NCBI GenBank assembly: GCA_049964655.1 | Contig: JBMFXC010000008.1 | Span: forward strand, 1-50,222 | Source of the DNA: JAJZJT01 sp049964655 | GTDB taxonomy: Bacteria > Actinomycetota > Acidimicrobiia > Acidimicrobiales > RAAP-2 | DNA: 50,222 nucleotides | Direction of reading: 5' to 3' | Part shown: positions 25,022-32,988 of the stretch, one piece after another | How the letters are laid out: each line of letters opens with the position of its first letter | How positions within the stretch are numbered: the stretch's first letter is position 1 | Position numbers and translations under genes: made by a program | The notes under the pieces: generated by a model | Databases searched by the model: none | Told to the model about the DNA's origin: nothing | The model's input: the letters and a program-made list of their open reading frames with translations, nothing else

Positions 25022-25615
25022 TCAGTCGAGGACGAGCAGGCCGAGCTCCTCGAGCCGGCGGCCCATGGCGTCTGGCGTGACGCCGAACAGGCAGGCGATG
25101 GCGCGGACGTCCTCGTGGCGGATCGTGATCATGCGCCCGTTGAAGTCCTGCCGGTGCACCTGGATCATCGACAGGAACCGCCGGAGCAGGTCGCGCTCGG
25201 GCCCGCTGACCGAGTGCAGCTTGGTCAGGTCGATCGTCACCTTCTCGCCAGCTGCCGCACCCTGCACGGCCCGGCGAGCGGTGAGCGGTGCGGTCTCCGG
25301 TGCGCCACCGTTCGCTCCCCACCGGGTCGACGCGTCGCCGTCGGGCGGCAGGAGCTGGTCGACCGGGACGTCGTACAGCTTGGCCAGACGCTGGAGGCGG
25401 GGAACGGAGATCGCCCGCTCTCCCCGCTCGTACGCCCCGAGCACGGATGCCTTGAACTCCTGCTCGGACATCGCCTCGACCGCCTGGAGCGACAGCCGCA
25501 TCTGCTTGCGCATTGCCCGAAGGCGGGCGCCGACGGCACGGGCGTAGGCGGAACGCGCCCCCTCGTCCTGCTCGTCGTCCTCGATCGAGTCGACTCGCTG
25601 CTCCATCACCGTCAT
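25022..25615 (-). CDS. bldD: BldD-like transcriptional regulator with c-di-GMP-binding signature
   Basis: 197 residues from the ATG at 25615. The N-terminal XRE-type HTH ('SLQAVEAMSEQEFKASVLGA', 'YERGERAISVPRLQRLAKLY') matches BldD. The C-terminal domain ('GPERDLLRRFLSMIQVHRQD') contains R-Q-D, exactly eight residues, then R-H-E-D (about 155-169), the RxD-X8-RxxD signature by which Streptomyces BldD binds tetrameric c-di-GMP to dimerise on DNA. BldD represses development genes in Streptomyces; the role here is unknown. An EAL phosphodiesterase is encoded at 29899-31134. A longer start from TTG at 25621 is possible. Confidence 0.9.
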   Translation of the reverse strand: MTVMEQRVDSIEDDEQDEGARSAYARAVGARLRAMRKQMRLSLQAVEAMSEQEFKASVLGAYERGERAISVPRLQRLAKLYDVPVDQLLPPDGDASTRWGANGGAPETAPLTARRAVQGAAAGEKVTIDLTKLHSVSGPERDLLRRFLSMIQVHRQDFNGRMITIRHEDVRAIACLFGVTPDAMGRRLEELGLLVLD

Positions 25616-25835
25616 CTGCAACCCCTATCCCACGCGTGGTTGGTGTCCCCGTACCGACCGTGACGGGAACGTTGCTCGGCCACCCTGGCCGAGAACCGGT
25701 CGACTCCCGAATGGTGCCCTGCACGGCACCGTCGGCAGCACCTGTTCGCCTGTTCCGCCTCGCGGCCTCACCCAGAGTCTTGCTCACGGAGCGTGGTGAT
25801 GCAAGGTCTGGACGTCGGTACAGCACGCGCCGCGT
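25616..25835. promoter_or_regulatory. Gene-free region upstream of bldD
   Basis: About 220 bp. It contains a perfect hairpin TCGGCCA-CCC-TGGCCGA (25676-25692), which may end the rsmE transcript or serve as an operator. On the minus strand TAGGGG lies six bases before the bldD ATG, one mismatch from the leaderless -10 pattern. No gene seen. Confidence 0.45.
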
Positions 25836-26627
25836 TCAACCCGAATGCGGCGCTGCCGCGACCAATCCCGAGCGCAACGCAGCGAGCAGCGTCCCGGCTA
25901 CCACCGCTGCCGTCTCGGCACGCAGCACGGTCGGCCCCAAACCGACCCGCCCGCAGAGAAGGTCGAGCTCACCGGGCGCCCAACCACCCTCGGGGCCGAT
26001 CGCCACGACGGTGTGCCCCAAGTCGGGCGGCGGACCACCCGGTTCGGCAAGCACCGGGAGTGCGCCGGCGAGGACTTCCACCTCTTCGAGCGTGGCGACT
26101 TCGGTGACCACGGGCAAGCGAGGACGCCGGCACTGGGCGGCAGCTTCCGTCGCCACCCGGCGGAGCCGCTCGACGGAGCGACGGCCGCGCTCCCCCTCCC
26201 AGCGCACCACCGAGCGCGCCGTCCGCAACGGCACGATGACGTCGACCCCGAGCTCGGTGAGCTTCTGGACGGCCCACTCGGGTCGGTCTCCCTTGGTCGG
26301 GGCGAAGGCAACTGCCACCGAGGGGCGCTCAGCGGGCTGACAACGGAGCGGCCCCACAGGCTCGAGGACGAGGCCGTCCCGGTCGCGCCCGCTCGAGGCC
26401 GATCGGGCGTGCGACCCGACCTGGCATGGCACCCACCGTCCGACCCCGTCGCCAGCCACGACCGGCTCGCCCGGCTGCAGGCGGAGGACGTCGAACAGGT
26501 GGTGGACCTGCTCGTCAGCGAGCGCCGGGTGCTCGGGGTCCGCCACGAAGACCATGGCCGACGCTCCCGACAGCAGCGGGTCGGGTGCCGGCGGCGCGGC
26601 TTCGGCGCCCGGTCCGGGTCCGGTCAC
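25836..26627 (-). CDS. rsmE: 16S rRNA (uracil-1498-N3)-methyltransferase RsmE
   Basis: 263 residues from the GTG at 26627, overlapping the dnaJ stop. N-terminal PUA-like part ('DEQVHHLFDVLRLQPGEPVV') and SPOUT methyltransferase domain with 'KLTELGVDVIVPLRTARSVV' and the SAM-binding knot 'VVAIGPEGGWAPGELDLL'. It methylates U1498 in the decoding region of 16S rRNA. The hrcA-dnaJ-rsmE order is a widely conserved operon in bacteria, here under the CIRCE element upstream of hrcA. Confidence 0.95.
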   Translation of the reverse strand: MTGPGPGAEAAPPAPDPLLSGASAMVFVADPEHPALADEQVHHLFDVLRLQPGEPVVAGDGVGRWVPCQVGSHARSASSGRDRDGLVLEPVGPLRCQPAERPSVAVAFAPTKGDRPEWAVQKLTELGVDVIVPLRTARSVVRWEGERGRRSVERLRRVATEAAAQCRRPRLPVVTEVATLEEVEVLAGALPVLAEPGGPPPDLGHTVVAIGPEGGWAPGELDLLCGRVGLGPTVLRAETAAVVAGTLLAALRSGLVAAAPHSG

Positions 26628-27778
26628 CCGAGCGCGGAGCGGAGCTTCGAGAAGAGCCCCTCGCCATGGACCTCACGGCCGTCGGCGACCACCTCGCCGC
26701 GGGCGACGGCGAGCTCGGCCAGCAACGCCCGCTGGGCGTCGTCGAGACCGGTGGGGACGTCGACGACCACGTGGACGTGGAGGTCGCCGCGTCCGCGCCC
26801 GCGGAGCCGGGGCACCCCCAGCCCCTTCAGCGTCACCACCGTGCCCGACTGGGTGCCCGGGGCGATTGGGACGGTCCGGGGCTCGTCGAGGGTGGGCACC
26901 TCGAGCGACGCACCGAGAGCGGCCTGGGTCATGGCGACGTGCACCGTCGTGTGCAGGTCGGTGTCGGCGCGCTCGAAGTCGGGATCGGGTGCCACCCGCA
27001 GGTGGACGAAGAGCGCCCCGTTGGGGCCACCGCGCACGCCAGCCGGACCATGCCCGGCCAGGCGCAGGGTCGAGCCGTCGTCGACGCCAGCGGGCACCTC
27101 GACGACCAGGGTCCGGTCCACTACTCGGCGTCCCTCGCCGCGGCAGTCGGGACACGGATCGGCGATGACCTCGCCCGAGCCGTGGCACCGGCCGCAGGGC
27201 ACGGCGGTGACGACCTGCCCGAGGATCGACTGGCGGACCCGCCGAAGCTCGCCGAGGCCGCCGCAGTCGGGGCACCGGACGGCACCCGTCCCCGGCCGCG
27301 CCCCGCTGCCCTGGCAGGCGTCGCACTGCACCGGGGTGGACACCGCGACTTCTCGCTTCGCCCCGAAGACAGCCTCACGGAAGCTCAGGTCGAGCACCAA
27401 CTCGGCATCGGGCCCGGGCACCGGTCCCGAGCGACGGCCGTGCCCGGCTCGGCTCGTCCCGGTGGCGCCGAAGAACGCCTCGAAGAGGTCGCCGAGGCCG
27501 CCCACAAACGGGTCTCCGCCGAAGCCGCCTGCAGAGCCACCGGCGGCCGGTCCGAACACGCCGGCTGGGCCGAACTGGTCGTAGCGTTGGCGCCGTTCGG
27601 GGTCGCGCAGCACCTCGTAGGCCACGCTGACCTCCTTGAAGCGCTCCTCCGTCTGGGCGTCCCCGGGGTTGGCGTCGGGGTGGAGCTGCCTGGCCTTGCG
27701 GCGGTAGGCGCGCTTGAGCTCCTCGTCGGTGGCGTTCCTTGAGACGCCGAGCAGCTCGTAGAGGTCGGTCTCGATCAC
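26624..27778 (-). CDS. dnaJ: Chaperone DnaJ (Hsp40, type I)
   Basis: 384 residues. The J domain has HPD at 33-35 ('RQLHPDANPGD'), a Gly/Phe-rich linker ('GGSAGGFGGDPFVGGLGDLF') follows, then the zinc domain with four CxxCxGxG-type repeats ('CDACQGSG', 'CPDCGGLG', 'CGRCHGSG', 'CPDCRGEG') and the peptide-binding C-terminal domains. DnaJ delivers clients to DnaK and stimulates its ATPase. Lying beside hrcA rather than dnaK, it is the second-copy (DnaJ2) arrangement common in actinobacteria. Four-base overlaps couple it to hrcA and rsmE. Confidence 0.96.
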   Translation of the reverse strand: MIETDLYELLGVSRNATDEELKRAYRRKARQLHPDANPGDAQTEERFKEVSVAYEVLRDPERRQRYDQFGPAGVFGPAAGGSAGGFGGDPFVGGLGDLFEAFFGATGTSRAGHGRRSGPVPGPDAELVLDLSFREAVFGAKREVAVSTPVQCDACQGSGARPGTGAVRCPDCGGLGELRRVRQSILGQVVTAVPCGRCHGSGEVIADPCPDCRGEGRRVVDRTLVVEVPAGVDDGSTLRLAGHGPAGVRGGPNGALFVHLRVAPDPDFERADTDLHTTVHVAMTQAALGASLEVPTLDEPRTVPIAPGTQSGTVVTLKGLGVPRLRGRGRGDLHVHVVVDVPTGLDDAQRALLAELAVARGEVVADGREVHGEGLFSKLRSALG

Positions 27779-28836
27779 CGTCCGGCCTCGCTCAGCCGCC
27801 GGCCGAGTCGCTCGCCCACCGCCTGGGCGGCAGCGAGTGCCTGGGGGTAGTTCATCCGGGTCGGCCCGAGCAGTCCGATGGCGCCGAGCTCTTCGCCGTC
27901 CACCGAGAAGGGGGTCACGACGACGGCGCAGGAGGCGAGCGGCTCGAAACCGTGCTCGGTTCCGATAGCCACCGACAAGCCGCGGTCGAGCACGTCGCGC
28001 AGGAGGCTCACCACGACGAGCTGCTGCTCGAGGATGGTGAGGACCGAGCGGACGGTCTCGACGGCGTCGAAGGCCGCCGCCATACGTGAGGAGCCGCCGA
28101 CGAAGACGTGCTCGGCCGTCTCGTCACCCTGCAGGGAGCGGAGCCCGGCCAGCGCTGCAGCGGCCACGGCGTCGACGACCGGGTCACCGGCTGGTGCCAG
28201 CTCGCCAGGGAGGGTGCGAAGGGAGGCGTCGGCCACGCCGGCTGCCAGGCACGCACCGGAGCGGGCCAGCACCTCGTCGTCTGCCCCGTCCGGCAGCTCG
28301 ATGGTCGCCTTCCGCACGGCGCCATCGGAGAGCACGACGACCACGAGACCGATGCGTGGCCCCAGACCGACCAACTGGACGGAGCGCACGGTCGCCGACT
28401 CGTGGGACGGCCCGACGACGAGGGCGGCGCAGTCGGTGAGGTCGGCGAGGAGCCCCGAGGTCCGCTCGAGCATCTGCTCGATCTCCCCGTGGGCCTGTTC
28501 GAAGAACCGTCGGACCTGTTGACGTCCCGTGGCGTCGAGCGTCCCCGTGCCACCGAGGTGGTCGACGAAGAACCGGTAGCCACGGTCGGTGGGCACTCGC
28601 CCGGCGCTGGTGTGCGGCTGGGCAAGGTACCCCTCGCGCTCGAGCGCGGCCATCTCGGACCGAATGGTCGCCGAGGACACGTTGACCCCCGGCGCGTCGA
28701 CCACGTGCTGGGAGCCCACCGGCTGGGCCGAGCCGATGTACTCGGTCACCACGGCGTTGAGGATCGCCGCCTTGCGAGCATCCAGCTCGTCGGCGGCGGG
28801 AGCCACGTGCGTCTGAGCGTCGTCGTGTCGAGCCAT
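27775..28836 (-). CDS. hrcA: Heat-shock repressor HrcA
   Basis: 353 residues from the ATG at 28836, which has GGAGG nine bases upstream; an ATG at 28860 is also in frame. The N-terminal winged HTH reads 'DARKAAILNAVVTEYIGSAQ', 'PVGSQHVVDAPGVNVSSATI' and 'RSEMAALEREGYLAQPHTSA', followed by the GAF-like dimer domain and C-terminal 'LGAIGLLGPTRMNYPQALAA'. HrcA represses chaperone genes by binding CIRCE and is inactivated when GroEL is titrated. A perfect CIRCE element lies 61 bp upstream, so it should regulate itself, dnaJ and rsmE. Confidence 0.97.
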   Translation of the reverse strand: MARHDDAQTHVAPAADELDARKAAILNAVVTEYIGSAQPVGSQHVVDAPGVNVSSATIRSEMAALEREGYLAQPHTSAGRVPTDRGYRFFVDHLGGTGTLDATGRQQVRRFFEQAHGEIEQMLERTSGLLADLTDCAALVVGPSHESATVRSVQLVGLGPRIGLVVVVLSDGAVRKATIELPDGADDEVLARSGACLAAGVADASLRTLPGELAPAGDPVVDAVAAAALAGLRSLQGDETAEHVFVGGSSRMAAAFDAVETVRSVLTILEQQLVVVSLLRDVLDRGLSVAIGTEHGFEPLASCAVVVTPFSVDGEELGAIGLLGPTRMNYPQALAAAQAVGERLGRRLSEAGR

Positions 28837-28896
28837 CGTGTCGGTCCTCCGGACGGGCATCGGAGCCGACTGGGACGTCCCATGGCACCCTGCCCG

Positions 28897-28923
28897 TCAG
28901 CACTCCATACTACCGAGTGCTGA
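28897..28923. promoter_or_regulatory. CIRCE operator (HrcA binding site)
   Basis: TCAGCACTC, nine spacer bases, GAGTGCTGA: a perfect inverted repeat with the canonical 9-9-9 layout. One base in each arm differs from the TTAGCACTC consensus, symmetrically. Confidence 0.97.
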
Positions 28924-29001
28924 ACGACGGGTGCTGACGGCGACCGGTCGAGCACACCGGGCGGTGAGGGTGGCCGTCTCCGGCCTCGGGACCCGACCCC
29001 G

Positions 29002-29661
29002 TCAGCAAGCGGCGACGAAGAGCTGGCTGGTCATCGACGGGCCGAGGGCCACCGCCGTGTCGTCGACCACCACGGTGAGGGTGCCGTCGGGCGCGCGTGC
29101 GCCGATCGTCACCGTCACGCCCGGGGTGAGCCCGTGCTCTCCGAGGTAGTCGAGCGCGGCACGGTCGTGCTCGACGCTCTCGGTGATCCGCTCGAGGCGG
29201 ACGCGGTCGCCCGTGACCGTCTCTGCCAGCGGCCGAACCCTGTGTTCTCCGACCTTGGCGCCCGGGATGGGGTTGCCGTGCGGACAGGTGGTGGGGTTCC
29301 CCAGAAGGATGGCGAGGCGAGCCTCGACCTCGTCGGAGATGACGTGCTCCCACCGCCCGGCCTCCTGGTGCGCCTTCTCCCAGTCGAGGCCGATGACGTC
29401 GACCAGGAGACGCTCGGCCAGACGGTGCTTCCGGACGACCCCTTCGGCCAGCTCCGCACCCGCTGGGGTCATGGAGATCCGCCGGCCCGAGCGGGTGATG
29501 AGGCCGTCGGCTTCGAGACGGTCGAGCATCTCGGAGACCGAGGGAGCTGCCTTGTCCAGGCGTTCGGCCAGCCGAGCCTGGATGACCGGGATCCCCTCCT
29601 CTTCGAGAGAGAAGATCGCCTCGAGGTACTCCTCAACCGGAGGATGGAAGCGGTCGAGCAC
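29002..29661 (-). CDS. DtxR-family metal-dependent transcriptional repressor
   Basis: 219 residues. N-terminal winged HTH ('ARLAERLDKAAPSVSEMLDR'), dimerisation and metal-binding domain ('VVRKHRLAERLLVDVIGLDW', 'AGRWEHVISDEVEARL', 'CPHGNPIPG') and a C-terminal SH3-like domain. Metal ligands H79, E83, H98, E105 and H106 of DtxR are conserved, but the position of DtxR Met10 is Glu11 and that of Cys102 is Gly. These two positions help set iron selectivity, so IdeR or MntR function cannot be assigned by name. On the minus strand TAGGAT ends seven bases before the GTG, supporting this start and a leaderless mRNA. Confidence 0.92.
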   Translation of the reverse strand: MLDRFHPPVEEYLEAIFSLEEEGIPVIQARLAERLDKAAPSVSEMLDRLEADGLITRSGRRISMTPAGAELAEGVVRKHRLAERLLVDVIGLDWEKAHQEAGRWEHVISDEVEARLAILLGNPTTCPHGNPIPGAKVGEHRVRPLAETVTGDRVRLERITESVEHDRAALDYLGEHGLTPGVTVTIGARAPDGTLTVVVDDTAVALGPSMTSQLFVAAC

Positions 29662-29668
29662 GTCGCCG

Positions 29669-29674
29669 ATCCTA
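29669..29674 (-). promoter_or_regulatory. Leaderless -10 hexamer TAGGAT of the dtxR-family gene
   Basis: TANNNT hexamer on the minus strand, seven bases from the GTG start at 29661. No -35 recognised. Confidence 0.5.
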
Positions 29675-29898
29675 CGACACCGACGGAGGGGAGACACCAC
29701 CCGGACCAGGTCCGACCCCGGAGCGCTCCGGCCATCCGAGCCCGGCCCACGGGGTGGCTCGAGGGCCCGGCCCGAGGGGGCTCGAGGCGGCCTCAAGGGA
29801 CGGCCAGCGCGCGCCGATCGAGATGACATGGAGGTCGTGACGTCGGCAGCACGCGCACCGGTCGCCGGTGGCAGTCGATCCACCCGAGGTGGCCAGCC

Positions 29899-31134
29899 GT
29901 GACCGTCCTCGATCGGCTGGGCATCGACCAGCTCGTCGCCCCCGGCGTCCTCCGTCCGGGCTACCAGCCGATCGTCGACCTCGCCTCGGGCGAGACGGTC
30001 GCCTTCGAGGCGCTGGCCCGGTGGCCCGACCTGGGGGTCCGGCCCGACCAGGCGTTCGAGCTGGCTGCCGAGACCGGACGCCTCGCCGAGCTCGACTGGG
30101 CCTGTCGCCTGGCCGCCATCGAAGGTGCGTTGGCCGCCGGGCTCACCCGCGACCTCGCCCTGTTCGTGAACATCGAACCCTCGACGCTCGGGCAGCCGGG
30201 GCCCCCGGGGTCCGGTGCCGTGCTCGCCACGGCGCACGAGCACCTTCGGCTCGTCGTCGAGCTGACCGAGCGGGCCCTCCTGCGGCGACCTGCCGAGCTT
30301 CTGACTCTGGTCGAGCGGGTTCGCTCGTGGGGCTGGGGTATCGCCCTCGACGACGTGGGCGCCGTCCCCGACTCGCTCGCCATGCTGCCCTTCGTGGCGC
30401 CGGACGTCGTGAAGCTCGACTTGTCGCTCGTCCAGCGGTGGCCGGACGCCACACAGGGCCGGATCGTGGCGGCCGTCATGGACCACGCCGAACGCACCGG
30501 TGCCATCGTGCTGGCCGAGGGGATCGAGACGGAACAGCACCTCGAACAGGCCCTCGCCCTGGGCGCCACCCTCGGCCAGGGATGGCTGTTCGCAGCAGCC
30601 GGGCCGCTCGCCGACCCGGTCGCCCCGGCCAACCCCCTTCCCCCCTCCGCCGCCGGGCTCGAGGTCCCCGACAGCCCCTTTGCCCTCGCCGAGCGCTCGA
30701 GCCGCCTCCAGACCGGGCGCAAGGGCCTCCTCCTCGGCCTGTCGAGGCACTTCGAGCGCCGAGCCGAGACCGCCACGTCCACGCCGCCCCTCGTCCTCGG
30801 TTCCTTCCAGACGGCCGACTGGTTCACCCCGGCGACTGCCCGGCGCTACCAGGCGCTCGCCCGCCGTGCTTCCTTGGTCGCCGCGTTGGGCATCGGCATG
30901 GGCGCACAGCCGGCAGGCGGGGTGCGGGGTGGGTCGCTCCGAAGCGACGACCCGCTCCGACGCGAGTGGTCGGTGGTGGTGGTCGGGCCGCACTACTCGG
31001 GCGCCCTGATCGCTCGTGACCTCGACGACGACGGACCGGACCTCGACCGGCGCTTCGCCTTCCTCGTGACCCACGACCGCGACACGGTCGTCGCCGCAGC
31101 TCGTTCGATGCTGCGCCGGCTCGATCCCGCCTGA
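29899..31134 (+). CDS. EAL-domain c-di-GMP phosphodiesterase with C-terminal DICT domain
   Basis: 411 residues. The EAL domain (about 18-240) keeps the catalytic set: E37 in 'FEALARW', N91 in 'VNIEP', E121 in 'VELTER', D151-D152 in 'LDDVGA', K172 in 'VKLDLSL', E207 and E210 in 'AEGIETEQ', and 'GQGWLF'. It is therefore probably an active enzyme hydrolysing c-di-GMP to pGpG. The C-terminal half resembles the DICT sensory domain ('LVLGSFQTADWFTPATARRY', 'WSVVVVGPHYSGALIARDL'). No transmembrane helix or GGDEF domain, so it is soluble. It starts with GTG and is divergent from the dtxR-family gene. It may set the c-di-GMP level read by the BldD-like protein. Confidence 0.92.
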   Translation: MTVLDRLGIDQLVAPGVLRPGYQPIVDLASGETVAFEALARWPDLGVRPDQAFELAAETGRLAELDWACRLAAIEGALAAGLTRDLALFVNIEPSTLGQPGPPGSGAVLATAHEHLRLVVELTERALLRRPAELLTLVERVRSWGWGIALDDVGAVPDSLAMLPFVAPDVVKLDLSLVQRWPDATQGRIVAAVMDHAERTGAIVLAEGIETEQHLEQALALGATLGQGWLFAAAGPLADPVAPANPLPPSAAGLEVPDSPFALAERSSRLQTGRKGLLLGLSRHFERRAETATSTPPLVLGSFQTADWFTPATARRYQALARRASLVAALGIGMGAQPAGGVRGGSLRSDDPLRREWSVVVVGPHYSGALIARDLDDDGPDLDRRFAFLVTHDRDTVVAAARSMLRRLDPA

Positions 31135-31399
31135 GGGATCCTCCCGAAGCGCCCCGCTGGCCCAGGGCCAGCCCGTACAGGGCCAGCCCGTACAGGGCCA
31201 GCCCGCNNNNNNNNNNNNNNNNNNNNNNNNNNNNNNNNNNNNNNNNNNNNNNNNNNNNNNNNNNNNNNNNNNNNNNNNNNNNNNNNNNNNNNNNNNNNNN
31301 NNNNNNCAGGGCCAGCCCGTACAGGGCCAGCCCGTACAGGGCCAGCCCGCGCAGGGCGGCTGCCGGAGCGCTCGGCATCCGCAGCGGTACGCTGGGTCG
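31135..31399. repeat. Intergenic 15-bp tandem array (31163-31350) interrupted by a scaffold gap (31207-31306)
   Basis: Unit CAGGGCCAGCCCGTA, about three copies on each side of the N run. The last copy before the gap ends ...CCCGC, as does the terminal copy after the gap, so the two contig ends may overlap. The array starts 28 bp after the stop of the EAL gene. TACGCT at 31388-31393 is a -10 for the next gene. Confidence 0.95.
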
Positions 31400-31876
31400 G
31401 TGGCCGGCACCCCACAGGAGCCCGGCGTGCCCCGCTCGAACGGTCGTACGGTCGACGGAGGGGGTGATGCGCTCGATGGAGCCGGGTCGGTCGCCGGCCC
31501 CGGGGGCTCCCGGCAGGACGCCCGGCAGGACGCCCGGCAGGACCCTTCGGCGGCCAGCACGGCGGCCAGCACGGCGTCCGCCAACGACGAGCCCGACGAG
31601 CCCGACGAGCCCGACGAGGAGGAGTGCGCGCCCTCGGGCTTCGACCAGTGGCGGCGGCGCAGCGCCACGGGCGCCGTGCTGACCGGCATCGCGCTCGGCC
31701 TCCAGGAGGTCTTCACACCAACCCGCGACCTGCCTGCCATCGTGGTCACCGCCGACGACGGTGCCGACGACCCGCCGCGTGCCGTCGAAGTCCACCTCGA
31801 CCCCGACAACCCCGCGGCCACGGTCGCCGTCGTCCGGCCGTGGCTCGGCCGGGGAGGCACCGGCGGCAAGGGATGA
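31400..31876 (+). CDS. Hypothetical protein with three internal repeat tracts
   Basis: 158 residues, family not recognised. The N-terminal half is low-complexity and built from repeats: three RQDA-like units, STAA units and acidic DEP units. The C-terminal part ('GFDQWRRRSATGAVLTGIAL', 'GLQEVFTPTRDLPAIVVTAD') looks like a conserved folded segment with one short hydrophobic helix. The GTG start follows TACGCT by six bases, a leaderless layout. Its stop overlaps the next gene (ATGA), so it heads the run of small membrane-protein genes. Confidence 0.7.
   Translation: MAGTPQEPGVPRSNGRTVDGGGDALDGAGSVAGPGGSRQDARQDARQDPSAASTAASTASANDEPDEPDEPDEEECAPSGFDQWRRRSATGAVLTGIALGLQEVFTPTRDLPAIVVTADDGADDPPRAVEVHLDPDNPAATVAVVRPWLGRGGTGGKG
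31511..31618. repeat. Three short coding tandem arrays (12, 12 and 9 bp)
   Basis: CGGCAGGACGCC three times (31511-31546), CGGCCAGCACGG twice (31551-31574) and GACGAGCCC three times plus a partial copy (31586-31618). All unit lengths are multiples of three and lie in one gene. Confidence 0.95.
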
Positions 31877-32322
31877 ACCGGGGGTGCCAGCGGGGCGCCG
31901 TCCTCGTCCTCGTCGCCGCGTGCGCTGCCTGCGGCCTGGCCGCGCTCGACAGCGGACTTCGACAGGGTACGTGGCAGGCACGGACGACCTACGCAGGGAC
32001 AGCTGCGGTCGTTCTCGTCGTGGCCACCATCGTCCGGCGACGGCGAGCAGCGGGTGCGACGCTCGAGGCACCGGCTCTGCCGACCACCGGAGCCGCGGCC
32101 GGTAGCCACATCGGCCTCGTCCCGTGGCTCGCCGTGGTGGCGGTGGCCGCCACCTGGGACGTGCTCGGCCTCCTCACCCCGCCAGACCGGCACCACCTCA
32201 CGCTGAGCGCTCTCACGCTCGCCTACCAAGCCCTCCACGCCGTGGTCTTCGTCTGCTGGGTGGCGATCGGCGCCGTGCTCGTCGCCGCTCCGCTCCGCTC
32301 TCGGAGAGGAGGCCGGGCGTGA
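31873..32322 (+). CDS. Small integral membrane protein, copy 1 of a duplicated pair
   Basis: 149 residues with about four hydrophobic segments, the first starting near residue 10 ('AVLVLVAACAACGLAAL'). Its last third ('AATWDVLGLLTPPDRHHLTL', 'VVFVCWVAIGAVLVAAPL') aligns by eye with the protein at 32551-32988. No known domain recognised. The ATG overlaps the upstream stop and the TGA overlaps the next GTG, so the genes are translationally coupled. Confidence 0.75.
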   Translation: MNRGCQRGAVLVLVAACAACGLAALDSGLRQGTWQARTTYAGTAAVVLVVATIVRRRRAAGATLEAPALPTTGAAAGSHIGLVPWLAVVAVAATWDVLGLLTPPDRHHLTLSALTLAYQALHAVVFVCWVAIGAVLVAAPLRSRRGGRA

Positions 32323-32543
32323 CTGCCGTGCTCGTCGGGTCGGACAAGGCCGTCGGGCTCACCTTCTGGTCGCTCGTGCTCGCCACCCTGGCCGGTCTCG
32401 AGCTCGCCGCCCACCGTCCCGGTCGCTCAGGGCGTCCCCCGTCCTTCGGGCAACTCGTCAGCCGGTACCTCGCCCATCCTGCATGGCGCGCGCTGGCCGT
32501 GGTCATCTGGCTCTATGCCGGCTGGCACCTGTTCTCCCACTGA
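32319..32543 (+). CDS. DUF6186-like small membrane protein, copy 1
   Basis: 74 residues. An N-terminal helix ('VGLTFWSLVLATLAGLELAA') and a C-terminal helix ending 'IWLYAGWHLFSH', like the DUF6186 ending 'LGWAWLGWHLF'. The function of the family is unknown. It overlaps the preceding gene by four bases (GTGA) and is paralogous to the protein at 32985-33185. Confidence 0.7.
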   Translation: MTAVLVGSDKAVGLTFWSLVLATLAGLELAAHRPGRSGRPPSFGQLVSRYLAHPAWRALAVVIWLYAGWHLFSH

Positions 32544-32550
32544 GCCCACC

Positions 32551-32988
32551 GTGCACCCCGCAGGAGCCCCTCCGCCCGCTACCCGGTACCGCTTGCTCGC
32601 TCGGGTCGCCCTGGCAGCGACAGCCACGGCTGTGCTCGCCGGGGTCGGCATGGCCATCGCTGCTACCCGGACCTTCACGTGGCCGGCCGAAGTGCTCACG
32701 GGAGGGGTCGAGATCGCTGTCGCGCTCGCCGCCGTACTCGGTGCCGTTGCCCACCGCCGCCGGCGTGACCCCGCCAGAAGGTCCCCGCTCGACGGCCGCT
32801 CGCTCGTCGTGTGGTCGGCCTTGGTTGCCCTGGTCGTCGCCTGGGAGCTCTCGGCCCTCTTCGGTGGCGTCCGGCACTTCCACCCCACCCTGAGCTCCCT
32901 CGTCAACATCGCCTTCCGGGTCGACGCCGTAAAGGCGGTCGGGGCAGCCCTCTGGCTCGCCTTGGGATCGTGGCTGGCGTTGCGATGA
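32551..32988 (+). CDS. Small integral membrane protein, copy 2 of a duplicated pair
   Basis: 145 residues from the GTG at 32551, seven bases after the previous stop. About four hydrophobic segments ('LLARVALAATATAVLAGVGM', 'VVWSALVALVVAWELSALFG'). The last third ('AWELSALFGGVRHFHPTLSS', 'AALWLALGSWLAL') resembles copy 1 at 31873-32322. Stop overlaps the next ATG. Function unknown. Confidence 0.75.
   Translation: MHPAGAPPPATRYRLLARVALAATATAVLAGVGMAIAATRTFTWPAEVLTGGVEIAVALAAVLGAVAHRRRRDPARRSPLDGRSLVVWSALVALVVAWELSALFGGVRHFHPTLSSLVNIAFRVDAVKAVGAALWLALGSWLALR

Noticed and set aside
31163..31350. Insertion sequence or transposon ends around the scaffold gaps
   Set aside because: Flanks are short tandem repeats specific to each place; no transposase fragments or inverted terminal repeats are seen.
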